Source: Phoronis australis
Lineage: Eukaryota; Phoronida; Phoronidae
Length of the DNA stretch: 64,000 nt
Assembly (NCBI GenBank): GCA_002633005.1
Contig: NMRA01000110.1
Coordinates: 271,850-335,849, forward strand
Reading direction: 5' to 3'
In this document: one piece after another, positions 58,977 to 64,000 of the stretch
Position numbering within the stretch: position 1 is the stretch's first letter
Layout of the letters: each line of letters begins with the position of its first letter
Position numbers and translations under genes: made by a program
Notes under the pieces: generated by a model
What the model was told of the DNA's origin: nothing
What the model saw: the letters and a program-made list of their open reading frames with translations, nothing else
Databases searched by the model: none

Positions 58977-61424
58977 GTAAGAACACTGCCTCTTCATGTT
59001 TTGCCTTAATAAAAAATTGCTTTGTTTCTTTTCGTCTTGTGGGACCACGTGCCATGCCATGCGAGTTGTTTAAAACACGCTGGAATGAAAAATACTGAGT
59101 GCATCGACCTTGCTACTCAATCAAAACAAGCAGCGTGGTTTTCCTGAACGCCTGCCAAAAGCTCCCAGTCACCGTAGTTGTGGACTTGTGTTTCATATTC
59201 GATTTCCGCACAACTCTTTATCATCTAGAGTTTAGAGAAATGTTATCTGCCAGAGCGGCATAGGGAAGTCTCTGAACTATAGGGTACTGTGTCACTACAG
59301 GTCGTGAAGCGATCACAAAGCAGGTGTAAGTCGTATCTGACATGCCATACTGACTTACACCATCACAAAGAGGCGTTAATTATCACCAATCAAGCCTGAG
59401 ACGTCGCATTGACGAGATTTGTGCTTCATACTAGGACAACGACCGCGGGTCGCGCGAACATTGGCAGGTTAAACATATAGGGGCAAAGGTTTGATAAACG
59501 ACAAATGGCAACGCTAGATCGCGTTTCACGCGTCGCTTTTCAATTAAGCCATGTTTGGGTGTTTACAGCGATTTTTGCTAGAATTTCATCATCGCAAAAT
59601 ACCATAGCTTCGTTGTTGACAGCCACGCAACTGACAAGTGTTGAGTCGATTGAATTATTGGAATTTGACAACAGCAACATACCATTATAACTGTTTTAAA
59701 GAGCCATAATGCAAAACACTCCCTCCTGTTTTTTCTTACCCGCACGTTTTCGTAGGTGTGTGCAGTTATTTTTGTGGACTTGAGACAGGAACGCGCATGG
59801 TTGCGCAATCTATCCCATATGGCTAGTTATGGCGATAAGTTTGATGCACCAAAATTAGCCCCCGGAGCAAAATATGTAATGTGCGCTAACAATTTTCGAA
59901 GCCTCAGTATGGGTGTGTAAAGACCAAGATTTTAAAACGAGTCATCGGTAAACATGAGCTGAGCGAAACAGGAAATACCTTGCACGTGATATGATTAGTT
60001 CGTGTTACAAGTAATAGAGCGACCAGTTATATTTTGACTCATCTTAATGCAAAAACGGGTTAACCGTTTTTTTGACTTTATAAAGCCTTAAATGGCTCAT
60101 TAAAGAATTGATACCATAAATGAAACAAAAAGCATTCTCGATACTGGAAGTTGACGTCACGTTAATTAAAAAGCTACTATGAACAACGTGCATTACGCGC
60201 ATTTCTTTTAATGCCTGCTTTTATGACTAGTTTTAAGTCAGATCTCGCGACTGAAGAGATAAATCAGGACCATAAACCTTGAAAAAACACAAAAATACCA
60301 CAATGTAGTCGGTGTGCGCAATGTTTTGTTACAGCGCCATCTTATCGATGTTCATTGAAACCACTTGTCCACCGGTCTCTGTCCTTACACCTCCACCTAG
60401 CGGTCTCCACTTGTTCTTACTCAAGGCGTTACGTATTACGTAAATTTTGACGATGCATCGCGAATGTGAAGTCAAAATGCACGCTTGCCAAATTTTCTTC
60501 GTAAATGCAAGTAGACTTCCAACTTCCGTCTATTCCATTTCCCTGGATGAAAATGATGAATGAATTGAGTTTTGGCATGCATTCAACTTTTAGTGTCGTG
60601 TTCTCATTTGTTTATCATAGTTGACTGAATTGTCATCGAGATTAGTATGACGGTAGTCTAATCGGAGTATTTTTATTCATATTCCACAGTGTCTCATACA
60701 ATCCCCCATTATCGCGTGCTAATAACTCAATGGTCTTACATTTACCCTTTGATTCGTGCAATTTTACTCCCCGCGTCGTATTCCCCTCTCTTCAGTCATA
60801 CCACTGTGCGCATGCACGCAATATGACTCATGTCACTCACCTCACGTGGTTAAAGAACAACACCGGCACAACAGATGGCGTGAGGCAAAGTCCAACTTCA
60901 CCCGCACTGTTCTCAGAATGAGTCATCACGCGTTCTCCTGCACTGATGCGCGATTTTTTCACAGGCTATCGTGTTTAAATCCCGTGTACAAACACACGCA
61001 ACACGACAAGAACGCCTGGCACGTATTTCGACCACATGGGCCAATTTTCTAGAAATGCTGTTGTGCAACGTTAACGCCTAAGAGCTGGAGACTTGTCAAA
61101 ATCAATTGGCAGCGATTCGCACCAAGAGATATTTTTAAATTCTCGCAGCGCGTTTGTTGCTGTGTCGGTGGGATGCTATTTTTAGTTGAACTGTGTTATA
61201 AGGCACTTTCCAGCTTCGATCTCCATGTTTTAAATAATAATAAGTCATTTCTAGAAATCTATAATAAAAAATGTTGTTTTCGTTAAGCTCAAAGCAAAGA
61301 ATTGTTTCAAATAAAAATCTGTGTGTATGCCTTTGAATTAAAGGCATTCGTCTTTTTATCTAATTTGTTGTACATATAGACACAAATCTACAGAAATAAA
61401 TGTTGTTATTTTCCAATTTTGCAG
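58977..61424 (+). other. Astacin-like gene, intron 1
   Basis: 2.4 kb without arrays or extra supported exons. The acceptor is ttccaattttgcag. Confidence 0.65.
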
Positions 61425-61488
61425 ATAGATAAAAAGCACACCCCAAGTGGTCAACTCATTATTAACACGGCAAAGCAGGCATTGGCTG
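61425..61488 (+). CDS. Astacin-like metallopeptidase, exon 2 (propeptide)
   Basis: 64 bp, phase 0 in and one base left over at G|GTAAGT. Reads IDKKHTPSGQLIINTAKQAL followed by Ala. Both splice sites are strong and the phases fit exons 1 and 3. It has no diagnostic motif of its own; assignment is by context. Confidence 0.75.
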
Positions 61489-62908
61489 GTAAGTAACACG
61501 TGACGTGTTTCTAAACATGTTGTTAGTTATTATCATTGTCCTTTGCATACTGTGTAATGATCACACAATTTTCAAGGATGCCAGCATCTGTTAAAAAGTC
61601 TAAAGTCTTTATACTTCAAATTTAGTAAGTTTGCAAATTAACGTCGACTGAGCATAGTTCCTGTCAGAGTCAATTTGCGATTTTCTCGCGAATACTATGA
61701 AGCAGAGTTTGAAAATTGTCAGCGAAAATTCAATAGACCTATAAATAAAAATCCTTTGATTTGCGCTGTTCCTAATTGGCGTGTTTCCTTTGGAATATCA
61801 CTTATCTATCTTTATTTTTTGGGATTCCGCCTCAAGGCAATGACGTGCGATAACGTAATATTGATACATCGTTTGTTTCACCCGACTACTGTCATTAATG
61901 AGAGGCTCGTGCTCTCAGCGTCGTTACACTTTAAAAGTTAAATTAAAAAGCTGCAGCGAGTACAAAAAAGAACCTGCCATATGGCGATTAGCAGTAACTG
62001 CACATGTGGGAATGTGCCTAACAGTTGGATGTTTTGTATTAGAAGGAATCAAAGGAATTCTCTATAGGTTACAATGCCCTCAACAATGGGTTAGGTTGCA
62101 TTTGGCGAAAATAAACATTCTGATATAAAACAGAGGCAGGGAAACACTTTGGTCATCAACGACTCTGGGCTACGGTTACGTAACATCACGTGGCCTGTCT
62201 GCAGACGCGGCTTACGTCACCCGTCTTAGACGACACATTCTTATGTGCTTAAAATGACCACCTCTGACCATGTCGTCGTAACCCGTGGTTCTCTTAAAAA
62301 GAGTAAAACAGTCTTACAGAATGCAACGCCGTACAAAGATAATAGAATAGCGCGGTGATAAGTTGCAATCTACAGTGCATAATGTTTCTACCATCTGCGT
62401 GTTGTCACCCATTGCAGTGCCATTTGTTCCAAAGAACGTTTGGCATCGTATCAAAGAGACTGTGTGAAGGGATATCAAAACTTGCCATACTCCTCAAGCC
62501 TTTTGACGGTGTTCCAAAATTCAGGATAACGAAACAAAAAATGTTAAGGCTTATCTTGTAATTTATTTTAACTAAACTATCCACTCGCGAAGGCAGTTTG
62601 TGTTATTTTTTAGTCATCACGTTTGCATATAAACATTACGGGAACTACTTCATTTGGTATTATCAACAACCCGGATATTTTCCTGGCCTCACCTTCGGAT
62701 TTGAATGTTATCTGCGCATGTGCGAACTTCAGTCACTGGGTAAATTGTGTCCACTTCCAAACTGGAGAATGATTGGCCGCATGACTGAATGTCGCCCATG
62801 CGCAGATAATGTTCATTTCTCACAGAAATTTAAGGCTATAAAAAACACCAAGTGTTGTTCTCTTCCTTTTAGATCAACATGTTTACTAACTCATCAATAT
62901 GATTGCAG
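61489..62908 (+). other. Astacin-like gene, intron 2
   Basis: 1.4 kb; nothing recognised in it apart from small unsupported open frames. Confidence 0.6.
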
Positions 62909-63157
62909 CTCTTCATGAACCTAAACTGGTCAAGAGAGGTCGCCAGAGGCGCTCAGCAATGTCACTATCGAGCCTGCTACCTGACGAACCGGAAGGGACC
63001 AGAGTTGTTGGGTTTGACGTGTTGTTGACCCCTACACAGTGGCGGATCGATAACTTATTCAACTCTCAGGGACACAGGCAGAAAAGAAAAGCTGTACGAT
63101 TCCAACGGTTTCATTGGCCTAACGCCATCATTCCATACAAAATACACAAGTCAATCG
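62909..63157 (+). CDS. Astacin-like metallopeptidase, exon 3 (propeptide end and mature N-terminus)
   Basis: Acceptor atatgattgcag, donor G|GTAAGC; two bases complete Ala with exon 2. Reads LHEPKLVKRGRQRRSAMSLS, then GTRVVGFDVLLTPTQWRID, then QGHRQKRKAVRFQRFHWPNA and IIPYKIHKSI. Three marks identify the family: VVGFDVLLTPTQ matches the astacin propeptide motif FxGD-(I/V)-x-L-T-x-x-Q, whose Asp blocks the zinc; RQKR is a furin-type activation site (another, RQRR, lies upstream); and WPNAIIPYKI is the mature N-terminus, as WP-G/N-x-VIPY in astacins and tolloids. The catalytic HExxHxxGFxHE motif must lie in later exons outside the window, so the subfamily cannot be named. Confidence 0.9.
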
Positions 63158-64000
63158 GTAAGCATCTTTTGCTGACATCAGCAAATATCTGGAAATACTT
63201 GGGAACACACTACGTTTTAATTTTGTTGTACCAAATTTAAGACATTTGATATGTTGTCTGGTGGATTTGTTGGTTATTAAATAGTCGTTACAAATCGGGA
63301 AACGTTCAGAAGACGGTTTATGGTATTTGTTGGAACCGTTTCAAGTTGCAACTCTCCACAGTGATGCTCGATGCAACACTGGCGTAGAACTGGTTTCTCG
63401 CAGAACTCTGACCCAGTGTCTTATATGGTGCTAGGGTCACCGTCTTGCGGTCTCGTACATACCGGTGTTTCCAGGCACTGACAAACCACATCCTGCTGAA
63501 GCGAGCGTAAATGAGTTCATCAATTTTGTTTTGACATTTACTGATACTTAAACCGTGTGGGGACATAACATTTCTTTTGACACATTTTTAACCAAGGATT
63601 TTGAAAAAAAGTTAACTCTGACGCCACGGTGACCGTGATCAAACTTGGAATAAAGATTTCGCGTAAATCTTGAAAATACGGACTATGCTTCTCACCGTTG
63701 CTTGATCAAATTAATCGCTCACTTAACCCAATAAATACTATCTCCGTCAGAGGAAAGAGTATCTCCATAAGACGTTCTGAACCTAAATCAAACTATTTCC
63801 ACGTGCCCAACAACACTTTCTATAAATACAAATGAAATTTCCCTCACTAATTCAAAAAGAAAACCGCTTGCTCGTATCTGTCACAATTCGAGTACGAGGC
63901 CACCGTTTCCTGTCTTATTTCCACGTGGTTCTCGTTTAACTTCAACCGCTGTAATGAATATAAAACTGAGTCGGATTCCTATTCATTAGCTAGCACACTG
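63158..64000 (+). other. Astacin-like gene, intron 3 (runs off the window)
   Basis: No further exon with an astacin motif was found before the window ends. Confidence 0.6.

Overview
This is a eukaryotic (bilaterian animal) genomic window, not a bacterial one. Its coding potential lies in short exons bounded by GT-AG introns that keep phase across splice sites. Base composition is moderate, and there are many minisatellites, short dispersed repeats and four runs of N (323, 719, 1 and 1 bases), as expected of a draft scaffold. I infer an invertebrate, probably marine (mollusc, annelid or non-vertebrate deuterostome), but the sequence alone does not fix the phylum.

Left part, about 0.6-18 kb, plus strand: one large gene, the orthologue of vertebrate CPED1 (C7orf58, cadherin-like and PC-esterase domain-containing protein 1). 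I can place 17 exons plus one candidate exon, running from a 5'-truncated N-terminal region to the TAA stop at 17152-17154, nearly 1,000 codons in all. Domain order is a TTL-like ATP-grasp (exons from about 2.8 to 8.0 kb), a cadherin-like beta-sandwich (9.4-11.9 kb) and a PC-esterase with a GDS motif (13.8 kb to the end). Published family analysis predicts that these proteins modify cell-surface or secreted polymers, the ATP-grasp ligating amino acids or peptides and the esterase removing acyl groups. The introns hold at least eleven tandem arrays with units of 12 to 64 bp. One array has copied a splice acceptor with the start of its exon, and one duplicated block spans a single-N contig join.

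Middle part, about 18-58 kb: no intact gene that I can support. It holds tandem arrays (41 bp at 20.8 kb, a degenerate array at 22.3 kb, 20 bp at 29.7 kb, 40/80 bp at 45.1 kb, about 40 bp at 49.3 kb), short dispersed elements, two assembly gaps beside repeats, several hairpins, tRNA-like sequences and one clearly broken THAP zinc-finger domain at 32.2-32.5 kb.

Right part, 58.5 kb to the end, plus strand: the 5' end of a secreted astacin-family (M12A) zinc metallopeptidase gene. It has a TATA/CCAAT promoter, a signal-peptide exon, a propeptide with furin-type sites and an FxGD-like inhibitory motif, and the first residues of the mature protease. The catalytic domain lies beyond the window. The two genes share the plus strand and are about 41 kb apart; nothing in the sequence shows they work together, although both products are predicted to act in the secretory or extracellular space.
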